The notes under the pieces were generated by a model. That model saw nothing but the letters and a program-made list of their open reading frames with translations. It was not told the origin of the DNA and did not search any database. A program made the translations under genes and the position numbers. A stretch of 64,000 bases of DNA from Alicyclobacillus tolerans (GTDB lineage: Bacteria; Bacillota; Bacilli; Alicyclobacillales; Alicyclobacillaceae), in NCBI RefSeq assembly GCF_001447355.1, contig NZ_JXBW01000008.1, positions 62,001-126,000 on the forward strand, written 5' to 3'. Each line of letters starts with the position of its first letter. The stretch's first letter is position 1. Positions 53,897-62,094 of this stretch are shown here, one piece after another.

Positions 53897-55390
53897 ATGG
53901 AAGTACAAAACAGATCAGATGTTGTGTTGATCGGTGCCGGCATCATGAGTGCCACGTTAGGCACGTTGCTTCAACAGTTGGCTCCCGACTGGACTATCAG
54001 TGTCTTTGAGCGTCTGGATCAAATTGCTGTCGAGAGCTCAAATGAGTGGAATAACGCAGGCACGGGTCACTCAGCTTTGTGTGAGCTCAATTATACCGTG
54101 GAGCGTCCCGACGGATCGATCGATATCAGTAAAGCGATACACGTCAATGAACAGTTTCTGGTCTCAAGGCAGTTTTGGTCGTATTTGGTGAACCAAGGCA
54201 TCATCGAGAATCCGCGCGACTTCATCGTGCCTGTTCCCCACATGAGCTTTGTTCAAGGGGATGCCAATGTCGCTTTTTTACGAAAGCGATTTTCCTTGTT
54301 GTCAGAGCATCCACTGTTTCAAGGAATGGAGTATTCGGATGATCCGCAGCAATTGTCCGAGTGGATTCCCTTGATGATGAAGGATCGATCGGCGGACAAA
54401 CCCATTGCAGCTACCTGGATCGGTTCTGGCACAGATGTGAATTTTGGTGCTCTGACGCGTCTGTTGTTCTCCTATTTAGAGAAGAACGGGGTAAACATTC
54501 AGTGTAACAAACAGGTTCAGAATTTGCGGCGAACGAGCGATGGCTATTGGAATCTAGATGTGCGTGATACCAAGACAGGCGCGATCGAACAGCATAGTGC
54601 TCGCTTTGTATTCATTGGCGCAGGTGGATGGAGCCTGCATTTGTTGCAAAAGTCCGGCATTCTCGAGGGGAAGGGGATTGGTGGATTTCCGGTCAGCGGG
54701 CTCTTCATGGTCTGTGAAAATCCAGATGTCGTCAAAGAACACCGCGCGAAGGTGTATGGCAAGGCGCCTGTTGGCGCGCCGCCGATGTCGGTTCCGCATC
54801 TGGATACGCGGGTGATTAACAACCGCGAGTACCTGTTGTTCGGGCCGTTTGCCGGATTCTCACCAAAGTTCTTGAAGACCGGCTCAATGTTGGACTTGCT
54901 GAAGTCCGTAAAGCCACACAACTTCACCACGCTCCTTGCCGCCGGACTGAAAAATGCCGGTCTTACATGGTATTTGATCAAGCAATTGATGTTGACAAAA
55001 AACCAACGTATGAATGAGTTGCGTGAGTTTGTACCCACAGCCCGCAATGAGGATTGGAGCTTAATTGTGGCGGGGCAACGCGTGCAGGTCATTAAGAGCA
55101 ATCCACGAGGCACGCTTCAATTTGGTACGGAAGTTGTCAGTGCGTCGGATGGTTCAGTGGCGGCATTGCTTGGGGCATCGCCCGGAGCTTCGGTCGTCGT
55201 TTCCATCATGATGGATGTCATCAGAAAGTGCTTCCCGGATAAGCTACCCGACTGGGAGCCAAAAATTCGCGAAATGATTCCGTCTTATGGCGAAGCGTTA
55301 AATGAAAATCCGGATTTGATGCGCTCCATTCAGGCTATGACTGCCGAGGCTTTGGGGCTCGCTTCAGCGCATGGCAGCGTGCAAGCGTAA
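53897..55390 (+). CDS. mqo: Malate:quinone oxidoreductase
   Basis: 497 residues. FAD-dependent peripheral membrane enzyme oxidising malate and reducing quinone in the TCA cycle. FAD motif [78 protein letters not shown], and HLDTRVINN...[17 protein letters not shown] 53897 with GGGGA five bases upstream; other starts at 53885 or 53873. Between two clear terminators, so monocistronic. Confidence 0.97.
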   Translation: MEVQNRSDVVLIGAGIMSATLGTLLQQLAPDWTISVFERLDQIAVESSNEWNNAGTGHSALCELNYTVERPDGSIDISKAIHVNEQFLVSRQFWSYLVNQGIIENPRDFIVPVPHMSFVQGDANVAFLRKRFSLLSEHPLFQGMEYSDDPQQLSEWIPLMMKDRSADKPIAATWIGSGTDVNFGALTRLLFSYLEKNGVNIQCNKQVQNLRRTSDGYWNLDVRDTKTGAIEQHSARFVFIGAGGWSLHLLQKSGILEGKGIGGFPVSGLFMVCENPDVVKEHRAKVYGKAPVGAPPMSVPHLDTRVINNREYLLFGPFAGFSPKFLKTGSMLDLLKSVKPHNFTTLLAAGLKNAGLTWYLIKQLMLTKNQRMNELREFVPTARNEDWSLIVAGQRVQVIKSNPRGTLQFGTEVVSASDGSVAALLGASPGASVVVSIMMDVIRKCFPDKLPDWEPKIREMIPSYGEALNENPDLMRSIQAMTAEALGLASAHGSVQA

Positions 55391-55482
55391 TGTCTTTAGA
55401 GTACGTCCGTATGTTTCACCGCCTGCATTGCACGAGATAAGCCTTCAGGCAGGTGTTCATAAAGAACGCTGGTTTTGAATTG

Positions 55483-55519
55483 CAGCTCTGCTGGGAAATG
55501 ACCTAGCAGAGCTGTTTTT
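55483..55519 (+). terminator. Terminator after mqo
   Basis: CAGCTCTGCT (55483-55492) pairs perfectly with AGCAGAGCTG (55505-55514), then TTTTT. The remaining bases to 55727 hold no recognised gene. Confidence 0.9.
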
Positions 55520-55727
55520 GTCTTTACAAGCGACACACCAAACGGAAATCAACCATCGCGGGTTGACGTCACATCGGCAAGAGCGGCATGCGTGAACATA
55601 CGTCCTCTTGTTTGAGCTATCAAAGCTTCTACGAAAATAGGCACGCTTGTTCAGGCGGTTGCCGATAGCGATGAGCAGTCAAAGTCACGTAACGTAAAGC
55701 ATGCCGCAAGGGAAAGGGGTGTGACAC

Positions 55728-55847
55728 ATGTACGGTGCATTTGGTGGCTACACAAGGTGGGCGGTTGTGTTTCTGATTATCTTCGTGTTGTTCTTCCTCC
55801 TCGTTCCTAATTACGTTACAACTTGCACAACAACACCGGTGTACTGA
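55728..55847 (+). CDS. Tiny YjcZ-like membrane protein (cassette copy 1)
   Basis: 39 residues: GGYTRWAVVFLIIFVLFFLLV single span and TTCTTTPVY tail. GGAAAGGGG precedes ATG 55728. Nearly identical to the gene at 59155-59280. It resembles the tiny single-span sporulation proteins of the YjcZ group in hydrophobic pattern, but the Cys/Thr tail is different. Followed after 67 bases by the Gly/Trp-rich gene that shares its RWAVxFLII segment. Confidence 0.75.
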   Translation: MYGAFGGYTRWAVVFLIIFVLFFLLVPNYVTTCTTTPVY

Positions 55848-55914
55848 TGACGGGCTGATGGTCGTCCATAACTCCATATGTAATGCAAGTTGTGGAACAA
55901 AGGAGGTTGCGGAC

Positions 55915-56253
55915 GTGTGTACAAAAGCGGATTGTGAGCGGTATATCGGAAAGATGGTTGGCTTTCGAACCAAATATGGGTATCACGTGGGATTTGTCGA
56001 ACGGGTTACCCAAGACTCAGCCATCATCCTTTCGCCACGCAAATATATCCCTACTGAGTTCGCCAGTGCCAATGTCAGTGATGACGAGTTGCAGAGGTTG
56101 GACCTGGCCCTAGCACAATGGGGAGGTGCTCCAGGAGCCGGATACGGCGGCTTTGGCGGAGGATATGGTGGCTGGGGGTGGGGTTGGGGCCGCTGGGCGG
56201 TTTCCTTCCTCATCATCTACGTCTTGTGGGGGCTGGCCGGCTGGTGGTGGTAA
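55915..56253 (+). CDS. Gly/Trp-rich membrane-associated protein (cassette copy 1)
   Basis: 112 residues from GTG 55915 behind AAAGGAGG. N-terminal globular part has two Cys (MCTKADCERYIGKMV), YGYHVGFVERV and AIILSPRKYIP, a small beta-barrel-like unit; then a Gly/Tyr/Trp-rich linker (about 76-95) and a C-terminal span GRWAVSFLIIYVLWGL ending GWWW. Paralogue of 59335-59667. Probably a spore coat or spore-membrane protein by analogy with Gly/Tyr-rich coat proteins; this is inference. Confidence 0.75.
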   Translation: MCTKADCERYIGKMVGFRTKYGYHVGFVERVTQDSAIILSPRKYIPTEFASANVSDDELQRLDLALAQWGGAPGAGYGGFGGGYGGWGWGWGRWAVSFLIIYVLWGLAGWWW

Positions 56254-56708
56254 CCATACAGTAGGCATTGCTTCTTATGTTCACGAATCACTGGCCAACT
56301 TTCGTTTGGGCAGGGACTCGTCACACCTCTCTTCGCTTGTTTGTCGATCACGGCATTGGCGAAGGAGTGTCAGTACTATCTTGAAAGATTTGCGTTGGAT
56401 GGCTACATGGCTATGTAAGACGCTGTGTAGCCGCCCATTCCTTTTGCAAGCCTGCTGTGGACTGCATACATCTCTGAGAATGACACGCAACGCAAGGCTT
56501 GTGGTAGTCTTATTGTGAAATTGTGTATGGAGTCAAGATTATACATATGGCAGGATATACTTTCGGGGCGTTCATACGTGCAACTGGAGCAATAGGATGC
56601 GATATAGTCGAGGGTATACCGTCGATGCGAGGTCATCGTTGCATCGGACATTGTGATATGGTGTGTGGTCTGTTTCGGCTTCGGCGTGCACCAAGCCTTC
56701 CTCTCAGT
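56254..56708. other. 455-base stretch with no supported gene
   Basis: Short frames occur on both strands but none has a ribosome site or compositional support. No terminator with a T run was found directly after the cassette. Confidence 0.4.
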
Positions 56709-57449
56709 TCACGTTGTTAAGCGCCTGCGAAGTTTTCCCGGCCGATTGGTTCCCGACTTTTGGCTTTGCTTCTTTTTGGTCAACAATTGGCTGAGACGTT
56801 GGGTGATCAGATGTGCAATCAGCTTATGCCCTGCGTTGTTAGGCAGAATCGGCTTGCGCAAAGGATTCATCAAGTCTAGGACACTTCCAGTGCGGTACCC
56901 GTCAATTAGATACGCCTCGTTATGGGCAAACCCCTTTTCCAAATCAACGACAGGGAATTTATAGTAACTAGCACAGTCGTAAATGATACTGTTCATTCCT
57001 TCGACAAACTCACGGGCGGGCGCAAACCCAGGCAGCGGGTTATACAATGTTGTAACGAGCACATGTGGTACCTGTTTCTCGCGAATGAGACGAAACAATT
57101 GATCCGTATGATAGCCAAACTCGTCCGCGTGTTTTAACACACTCCGCGGTGGGCGGGCATGTGTATGGGAGCTGCGAACGGCCGGTCGCAACAGTCGAAG
57201 TAGGTCGGCGCTACCAAAACAAACAGTAATAAGATTGACGTCGTCCCACAGATTGACTCTGGTCGTCGCTACGAGTTGAAACAGTCGTTTAGCCGTAAGA
57301 CCTGGAAGGGCCATGATGACTGTGCGCTGCGCGAACGATTGATCACGTAAATATTTGCTGACATGCTGTACGAACCCGAGTCCCGGATGGCTCGCTCCCT
57401 GTCCCGCTGTAACAGTATCGCCAATCGCCACGTAGATGTCTCTTGCCAT
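56709..57449 (-). CDS. SGNH-hydrolase-like protein lacking catalytic residues
   Basis: 246 residues from ATG 57449 behind AAGGGG. Paralogue of the adjacent SGNH hydrolase (57498-58181), with matching N-terminus RDIYVAIGDTVTAGQGASHP, but the nucleophile is Thr12 instead of Ser, the GGND block reads FGSAD (Asn to Ala), and the catalytic His block IHPN reads ILPN (His to Leu). Basic C-terminal tail (KKKQSQKSGTNRPGKLRRR). Likely a binding or scaffold pseudoenzyme in the spore envelope. Overall fold retained: YNPLPGF, NNAGHKLIAHL. Confidence 0.8.
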   Translation of the reverse strand: MARDIYVAIGDTVTAGQGASHPGLGFVQHVSKYLRDQSFAQRTVIMALPGLTAKRLFQLVATTRVNLWDDVNLITVCFGSADLLRLLRPAVRSSHTHARPPRSVLKHADEFGYHTDQLFRLIREKQVPHVLVTTLYNPLPGFAPAREFVEGMNSIIYDCASYYKFPVVDLEKGFAHNEAYLIDGYRTGSVLDLMNPLRKPILPNNAGHKLIAHLITQRLSQLLTKKKQSQKSGTNRPGKLRRRLTT

Positions 57450-57497
57450 CGCGCTCAACCCCTTGTATATGTATAGATGCCAGTGACCCATAACGTG

Positions 57498-58181
57498 TTA
57501 CGGCAGAGGCGGAGCCATGCTGCGCAACGACTTTTTGATGACTTCGGCGATTCGCGCATGTCCGGCATGATTTGGGTGAATTGGGCGACGAAAAGGTAAG
57601 GCCAGATCCTCGAACTTTCCATTGCGGTAACCTTCAATCAATTGATGTTCGCGGTTTTGAAATCCTGCGAACACGTCGCTGACCGTAAACCGGTACGCTT
57701 CGGCAAGCTTGCGTATCACGGTGTTTAGCCTATCAAAAGCGGCAACCGCAATCGGAAAATGTGGTATGGGGTTGTATACGGTGGTGACAATCACGTACGG
57801 AATGTTACGTTTGTAGATGAAATTACATAATAAGTTCATGTTGTAGGTGAATTCCGCGCTCACGCGATCGATGACGGCTGGGGTAATGGCTGGCCCCGAT
57901 ATTGGGAGATAGAAACGCCGTAACAGGCGTCGCAAGTCATTGCCACCTGTCATCAACGTGATCATATTTGTCTGTTTCCAAACCGCCTCACCGATAACGT
58001 TAACGGCTTTCCACAGATCTCCGCTCGTCCATCCGTTTTGGGCAACGATCATGGTATGGTCTGCAAGTCCCTGTTCGTGTGCAAATTGCGAGACCTGATA
58101 GACAAATGTCGCATGTGGATGGGGCGCACCGTACCCGGCGGTGATGGAGTCCCCGAGCGCAACGTATAGGTTTCGCTTCAT
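57498..58181 (-). CDS. SGNH/GDSL-family hydrolase
   Basis: 227 residues from ATG 58181 behind GAAGGGAG. Block I ALGDSITAGYGAPHP (Ser12), block II Gly50 in AQNGWTSGD, block III TGGND (Asn81), block V IHPNHAGH (His202); the Asp expected three residues before that His is Arg199. No signal peptide, so probably cytosolic or mother-cell made. Likely an esterase/lipase of the YpmR/TesA-like class. Transcribed with, and 48 bases upstream of, its degenerate paralogue. Confidence 0.88.
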   Translation of the reverse strand: MKRNLYVALGDSITAGYGAPHPHATFVYQVSQFAHEQGLADHTMIVAQNGWTSGDLWKAVNVIGEAVWKQTNMITLMTGGNDLRRLLRRFYLPISGPAITPAVIDRVSAEFTYNMNLLCNFIYKRNIPYVIVTTVYNPIPHFPIAVAAFDRLNTVIRKLAEAYRFTVSDVFAGFQNREHQLIEGYRNGKFEDLALPFRRPIHPNHAGHARIAEVIKKSLRSMAPPLP

Positions 58182-58224
58182 ATCGCTTCTCCCTTCAAGC
58201 CTGAAGCGTGTCATGCGAATGGGT

Positions 58225-58803
58225 TCAAGGCCTTCGCTTTCGTATTTGTGAATTGGGATATCGTGACGGGTTTGCAGGGACTGTTGGTCTTTGTTGCATC
58301 CACGGAAACGGGAATGGTTCGTTAAACCCTTTGGCAGGCGACTCCACTTGCCGCGGTTTACCGAACAGTTTCGGCACCAGCTTGCCCCCGCGCTGTCCCT
58401 TATGCGATCGCTTGGAGGCTTCTTCAATCATGCGACGCATCTGGGGATTTTCGCTTAGGAATTGCTGCACCCTTGGATCTCGCAGTAACTGTTTGATTTC
58501 GGCTTCGCTGGGTCCAGTCTTAAAGGGGCCTTTCAGACTTGGGACGGATCCGGAGCCTTTCAAAGCATCCTGGTCGGATAAGCGATTGGGGCTAAGCGGA
58601 CTTCCCAAACCATACGAAAACCCTTGTGTACCAGATGTGTTTGGGGTTCCAGCCATGGGATGCGACGGAACACCCGGCTCCATGGCCCCCCGCAGTTTTC
58701 GTATACCTGTCCACGCTCCTCGGGCTAGTAGATGGATGTTTGGATCCTGAACCATGTTCATCAGAACAGAGCCCCATCGAAATAGCATGCCAATGTTCAA
58801 CAT
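58225..58803 (-). CDS. Hypothetical protein upstream of SGNH pair
   Basis: 192 residues, start near 58803 behind GGAGG. N-terminal amphipathic segment (MLNIGMLFRWGSVLMNMVQ), a Gly/Pro/Ser-rich middle (about 40-95), a helical unit EIKQLLRDPRVQQFLSENPQMRRMIEEASKR (about 102-135; described, not a known domain) and a basic Pro-rich end. Same strand and 43 bases before the SGNH hydrolase, so part of its operon. No homologue recognised. Confidence 0.7.
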   Translation of the reverse strand: MLNIGMLFRWGSVLMNMVQDPNIHLLARGAWTGIRKLRGAMEPGVPSHPMAGTPNTSGTQGFSYGLGSPLSPNRLSDQDALKGSGSVPSLKGPFKTGPSEAEIKQLLRDPRVQQFLSENPQMRRMIEEASKRSHKGQRGGKLVPKLFGKPRQVESPAKGFNEPFPFPWMQQRPTVPANPSRYPNSQIRKRRP

Positions 58804-59154
58804 CATCACCTCCAGAACCTCAGAGTAGTGTATGATCCCCTTTTCTAACGAGCATCGGGTAAATGTGCAATAGAAAAATCAATATGCGCGTTACCAAGAC
58901 CTAGCGGCTGTGCGAATGCCTGTGCGGCAAATACCGATGCAAAAGGTTCATCGCACACATACTTGTACATCACGTCGTGAAACGAGGAGGCAAAAAGAAG
59001 CTTTGACTTTGCAGGCGCCCATTCGTAAGGCGCGGGCATGCCTATTTGCTGGCGTGGTGATGCGTGTACCTGGAAATGCGTTGCGGGCAAGATGATGCGT
59101 CAGGCTCGTGGTTACATTCGGATTTTATATTTTGCATGGCAGGAGGGAAGCAAC
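58804..59154. other. Divergent gap before cassette copy 2
   Basis: 351 bases between the leftward SGNH operon and the rightward cassette copy 2, so it should hold both promoters; no SigA boxes stand out, as expected for sporulation sigma factors. Frames on both strands lack ribosome sites. Confidence 0.35.
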
Positions 59155-59280
59155 ATGTATGATGGCGGTGCGCTCGGTGGCTACACTCGTTGGGCGGTTG
59201 TATTTCTCATTATCTTTGTACTCTTTATTTTGCTAGTGCCTTACTACACCACAACCTGCACGACAACGCCGGTTTACTAA
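59155..59280 (+). CDS. Tiny YjcZ-like membrane protein (cassette copy 2)
   Basis: 41 residues, MYDGGALGGYTRWAVVFLII then FVLFILLVPYY and TTTCTTTPVY. GCAGGAGGG precedes ATG 59155. Differs from copy 1 by an N-terminal DGG insertion and a few substitutions; the single span and terminal TTTPVY are retained. Gap to its partner is 54 bases. Confidence 0.78.
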   Translation: MYDGGALGGYTRWAVVFLIIFVLFILLVPYYTTTCTTTPVY

Positions 59281-59334
59281 TGGTGGATGACACGAAAGTC
59301 GCGTCGTGTGTTGCGTGAAGGGGAGGGCATCAGC

Positions 59335-59667
59335 ATGTGTTCGAGAGCAGAGTGTTTGCGCCACGTTGGACAATATGTGCGCTTTATGACACCCTACGGA
59401 TATCACGAGGGGATCATTGAGCGCGTGACAGGGGAGCAGGCCATTATCTTATCGCCAAGAAGGTACATTCCTCCGCAACTCGCCAGTGAAACGCTTGATC
59501 CAGATGAAGTTAAGCGTTTGGATATAGCATTGGCGTGGGGGGGATATGGGGCTGGTGGCTACCCCGGTTATGGCCGTGGCGGGTATGGAGCCGGTTACGG
59601 CTGGGGATGGGGCCGTTGGGCCGCATCGTTTTTGATCATCTATGTTCTGTGGGGCCTGTGGTGGTAA
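59335..59667 (+). CDS. Gly/Trp-rich membrane-associated protein (cassette copy 2)
   Basis: 110 residues from ATG 59335 behind GAAGGGGAGG. Same plan as copy 1: MCSRAECLRHVGQYV with two Cys, YGYHEGIIERV, AIILSPRRYIPP, a Gly/Tyr-rich run (about 72-93) and span GRWAASFLIIYVLWGLWW. The globular part diverges more than the motifs, so both copies appear maintained. No function known. Confidence 0.78.
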   Translation: MCSRAECLRHVGQYVRFMTPYGYHEGIIERVTGEQAIILSPRRYIPPQLASETLDPDEVKRLDIALAWGGYGAGGYPGYGRGGYGAGYGWGWGRWAASFLIIYVLWGLWW

Positions 59668-59693
59668 CGTGTGTCTCTACCTAAGGGGAAAAT

Positions 59694-59737
59694 GAGTTAC
59701 TCTCAGTAACTGGGTGAGTTACTCTCAGTAACTGGGT
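59694..59737. repeat. Two perfect tandem 22-bp repeats, each with a dyad
   Basis: GAGTTACTCTCAGTAACTGGGT occurs at 59694-59715 and again at 59716-59737 (given here as positions plus core AGTTAC-TCTCA-GTAACT, a 6-bp inverted repeat in each copy). A partial GTGAGTT continues after. Located 27 bases past the cassette stop. Confidence 0.85.
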
Positions 59738-60013
59738 ATTAGTGAGTTCTAACCACATTAATTCCAGCTTTGTTGGCCAAAACTTCCGCAGGACTCTTGC
59801 AAAACGTATTTGCTGGTGTGTCAAGATCGATCACGAACGAGCCTTGTTCATTTAATCGAGCGGCTGGTACGACAGCGGATGCAGAGCAGATTGCGAATCA
59901 CTTGGCCGTGTGTGCAATCTCCTTCGCCCGCTGTTTTTTGTTCCCAGGCTATCTACTGGACAAGGGTCTCGGCGGTGAAAAGTATTGCCTTGTGAGCGTG
60001 AATATAAATTTCG
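59738..60013. other. Unassigned stretch left of IS debris
   Basis: A plus-strand frame (59770-60021) has no ribosome site and runs into the IS-associated repeat, so it is not called as a gene. Possibly further transposon remnant. Confidence 0.35.
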
Positions 60014-60140
60014 TTCGATGAATGGCACTTGAGCATTCCGCCCTTGATTTGCCGTACGGAACAAGACTTCAGTTCGCCGTAAGCGTCAAATCGTACCCAT
60101 CTTGCATTCCTGTCAAAGTTGCACCAAATTCGCGCATGAC
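60014..60140. repeat. About 125-bp dispersed repeat, copy A
   Basis: About 90% alike by eye to 63119-63243, with one-base indels; core CCGTACGGAACAAGACTTCA is identical in both. On the minus strand it encodes a stretch reading WCNFDRNARWVRFDAYG. Lies immediately downstream of an IS66-type remnant, as in copy B. Confidence 0.8.
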
Positions 60141-60302
60141 TCGCAACCTCGCCAGAGAGCCGGCGGGTTCCGTCCGGCAGGTAGTTGGACCACGGTAGTA
60201 AGTCATCCATCGCCGTCCGTCATCAGTCTGGATGTTGGGCAGCCGCTCGAACAGTACTTCAGGTACAAATACGGGTCCAACCTGTTCTCTAGTCGTCTCC
60301 AC
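60141..60302 (-). pseudogene. IS66-type transposase (TnpC) C-terminal remnant
   Basis: Minus-strand frames give FVPEVLFERLPNIQTDD then, after a frame change, DDLLPWSNYLPDG, matching the IS66 TnpC C-terminal pattern LFERLPN...LLPW...LP. The rest of the transposase is missing. Non-functional fragment. Confidence 0.65.
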
Positions 60303-60411
60303 AAGGTGTCAATGGAGAATAGAGACGAAAGCCAATTGGCCATTGACATGTCAGATTGATGGCGTGGCTTTTTCATGATTGCGATGCCACGAGCAAGTCG
60401 TGGTCGAGTTG

Positions 60412-60512
60412 ACGCTTACAACGAATTTGTTGGAACGGCTGAATCGGGGAATTCGTAGGCGACGTGGTTGTCATCTTCCCGAACCGAGATTCCGCAATTC
60501 GCTCAACACCAC
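60412..60512 (+). pseudogene. IS256/Mutator transposase remnant (copy A)
   Basis: TTNLLERLNRGIRRR followed, after a one-base shift, by VVIFPNRDSAIR, the C-terminal signature of IS256-type transposases. Truncated on both sides; the paralogous remnant is at 63498-63668. Confidence 0.7.
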
Positions 60513-60521
60513 GAATTTCGT

Positions 60522-61157
60522 CTAAACACGTGAGTCGAACAACGTCGGCAACGCAGTCATATTATTTCTTACAAACGAGAAATTGTGGACCGCATGCAAG
60601 TCATGACCCAGATATACAGAGCACGTCCATTCCCCAGCAGGTACATCTTTAGTCAGACGTAAAGCGCAATGAGAGACAGCGCTTCCTGAGAAGCGTACTG
60701 GCTTAGAAGTTATCCAGTAAGGCTCGTTATTGTAACTCCATTCCACAAAGACAACGGCATTATGTGTCTTCTTATCCCAACTATGGATTTCAAACGACAA
60801 AATGACTATTGGATTCTCGTCACTAAATAATCTCGTTTCCCCTGCTGCGTAACCTAATTGATCAACCCTTGAACAAATCGTGGAGTAAATTGAGACTCCA
60901 TGGTTTGTATCGATAGTACGCTCAACGGTTGCGAATACGTCATTCCGCAAGGCAACATAAACAGATGTCAATGGATCACTCAACAAAAATCTTTGGTTGA
61001 CAATTAGTAAATAGAATTTATACTCATTTGGTTCATCAACCCAATAGCAATCATTATCAGTGTTGTAAGTAGTATCACGTGTATCCATTCTGTCAAACAC
61101 ATCAAAAGCAACGTGAAGTGAATTCACACGGCGTAGATGAGGGATAGTGATATACAT
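60522..61157 (-). CDS. Hypothetical protein beside FHQTNHD peptide gene
   Basis: 211 residues, not recognised. No signal peptide or membrane span. Sequence pattern of alternating beta strands with many aromatic residues (YKFYLLIVNQRFLL, VILSFEIHSWDKK, AVVFVEWSYNNEPYW, GEWTCSVYLGHDL) suggests an immunoglobulin-like beta sandwich. AGAGGTG lies about 11 bases before the ATG. AT-rich relative to the core genome. Two bases downstream of the 70-residue membrane protein, so likely co-transcribed with it. Confidence 0.65.
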   Translation of the reverse strand: MYITIPHLRRVNSLHVAFDVFDRMDTRDTTYNTDNDCYWVDEPNEYKFYLLIVNQRFLLSDPLTSVYVALRNDVFATVERTIDTNHGVSIYSTICSRVDQLGYAAGETRLFSDENPIVILSFEIHSWDKKTHNAVVFVEWSYNNEPYWITSKPVRFSGSAVSHCALRLTKDVPAGEWTCSVYLGHDLHAVHNFSFVRNNMTALPTLFDSRV

Positions 61158-61159
61158 GC

Positions 61160-61372
61160 CTAAAAAAACACCTCTATAATGGTGTGGATTTCGAGAAAGA
61201 TTCCAACAGCCAGCATAGAATATTTCATAGATCTGAATGCGTCTTCACGAGAACGACGAAAAACCTTGACTAGTATCCAAGTCATTAATTGAGTCATCAG
61301 CATGCACATAAAAAGTATTACTAAAGTAAGAATTAAAAAATGAGGTATCTTATTCATGTCTTTGCTGCTCAC
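61160..61372 (-). CDS. Small two-helix membrane protein
   Basis: 70 residues: span 1 HFLILTLVILFMCMLMTQLM, a basic loop KVFRRSREDAFRS, and span 2 YSMLAVGIFLEIHTIIEVFF. GTG 61372 or ATG 61357. Size and two-span topology resemble small immunity or holin-like proteins, but no family is recognised. Lies 39 bases downstream of the FHQTNHD peptide gene on the same strand. Confidence 0.6.
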   Translation of the reverse strand: MSSKDMNKIPHFLILTLVILFMCMLMTQLMTWILVKVFRRSREDAFRSMKYSMLAVGIFLEIHTIIEVFF

Positions 61373-61411
61373 CTATCTTTTTGTTTATGAATGGGGGCAC
61401 TTGGCTGATTA

Positions 61412-61726
61412 TTAATTTTTCCACCAGCCCATATTCTGACCAAAATGATCAACGAAATCCGCTACGTATCCAACCGCGGCACCACCAATTGCAGCTCCTG
61501 CTATCTCTGGCGCAGCGGCACCAATCACCCCTGCTCCAATTCTAACAGCAGCTCCGGCTCCACCCTCAATTACGGCAGAAGCAAATACGCCTTCCTCAGA
61601 GGCACCTCTAACGACACTAGTTGCCTTAGAAACAGATGCGATTCCTGCGCCTATTCGACTAGCAACATTAACGGTATCGTGATTAGTTTGATGAAATGCG
61701 TTTACAAGACTGTTCCATAGGCTCAT
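61412..61726 (-). CDS. Small Ala/Gly-rich FHQTNHD-motif protein (copy 1), bacteriocin-like
   Basis: 104 residues. N-terminus MSLWNSLVNAFHQTNHDTVN is shared with the partial gene at 63824 (18 of the first 25 residues identical). The rest is Ala/Gly/Val/Ile-rich with GxxxG/AxxxA spacing (AGAAVRIGAGVIGAAAPEIA, AGAAIGGAAVGYVADFV) and ends NMGWWKN, a profile of pore-forming bacteriocins or small holin/toxin peptides. GGGGTGG precedes the ATG and a promoter is visible. No known family; toxin role is inference. Confidence 0.65.
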   Translation of the reverse strand: MSLWNSLVNAFHQTNHDTVNVASRIGAGIASVSKATSVVRGASEEGVFASAVIEGGAGAAVRIGAGVIGAAAPEIAGAAIGGAAVGYVADFVDHFGQNMGWWKN

Positions 61727-61771
61727 AATCTCACGCCACCCCGGAAATCATCTTAAGTGCCCCCTAAAAAT

Positions 61772-61799
61772 AGTATAAATTAAACCAATATATGGTCAA
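61772..61799 (-). promoter_or_regulatory. Putative promoter of FHQTNHD gene copy 1
   Basis: Minus strand TTGACC (61799-61794), 16-bp spacer, TATACT (61777-61772), about 45 bases before the ATG. Confidence 0.5.
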
Positions 61800-62094
61800 G
61801 TTCAAATTTGTGTGTAAATTGCGTCTACATGTAGAATTTGCTGTGTTTCGACGTGCCGCCTTTGACGGCTTTGCTTCGGAAAATCAAATATGTCCGTCGT
61901 CATCACCATCAAGAGGGGCTTCGCCGGTCGTTGATAAGGAACGAAGGGGCAAAGCTTTCACCTGCGGTGTTCACCGCACCACAGCTCCTCCCGTTATCCC
62001 CGCAGCGTGTGCGCCTTTGCGGTTTGCGCGGATGCTGCTTGCTGTTCTCTCCATACCCAATACGCCTCTATATCGAGATATGGTGTTAGGCTTA
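61800..62094. other. Gene-free stretch left of the IS3 element
   Basis: Short plus-strand frames lack ribosome sites. Contains a GCGGTG-TT-CACCGC palindrome near 61953. Composition changes from AT-rich to GC-rich near 61850, a likely rearrangement boundary. Confidence 0.35.

Noticed and set aside
56403-56720. Overlapping short frames on both strands
   Set aside because: No ribosome site or motif support on either strand.
58845-59090. 81-residue minus-strand frame
   Set aside because: No ribosome site, no family pattern, and it lies in the presumed divergent promoter region.
59694-59737. CRISPR array
   Set aside because: Only two directly adjacent repeats with no spacers and no cas genes.
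59770-60021. 83-residue plus-strand frame
   Set aside because: No ribosome site, and its end lies inside the IS-linked repeat copy A.
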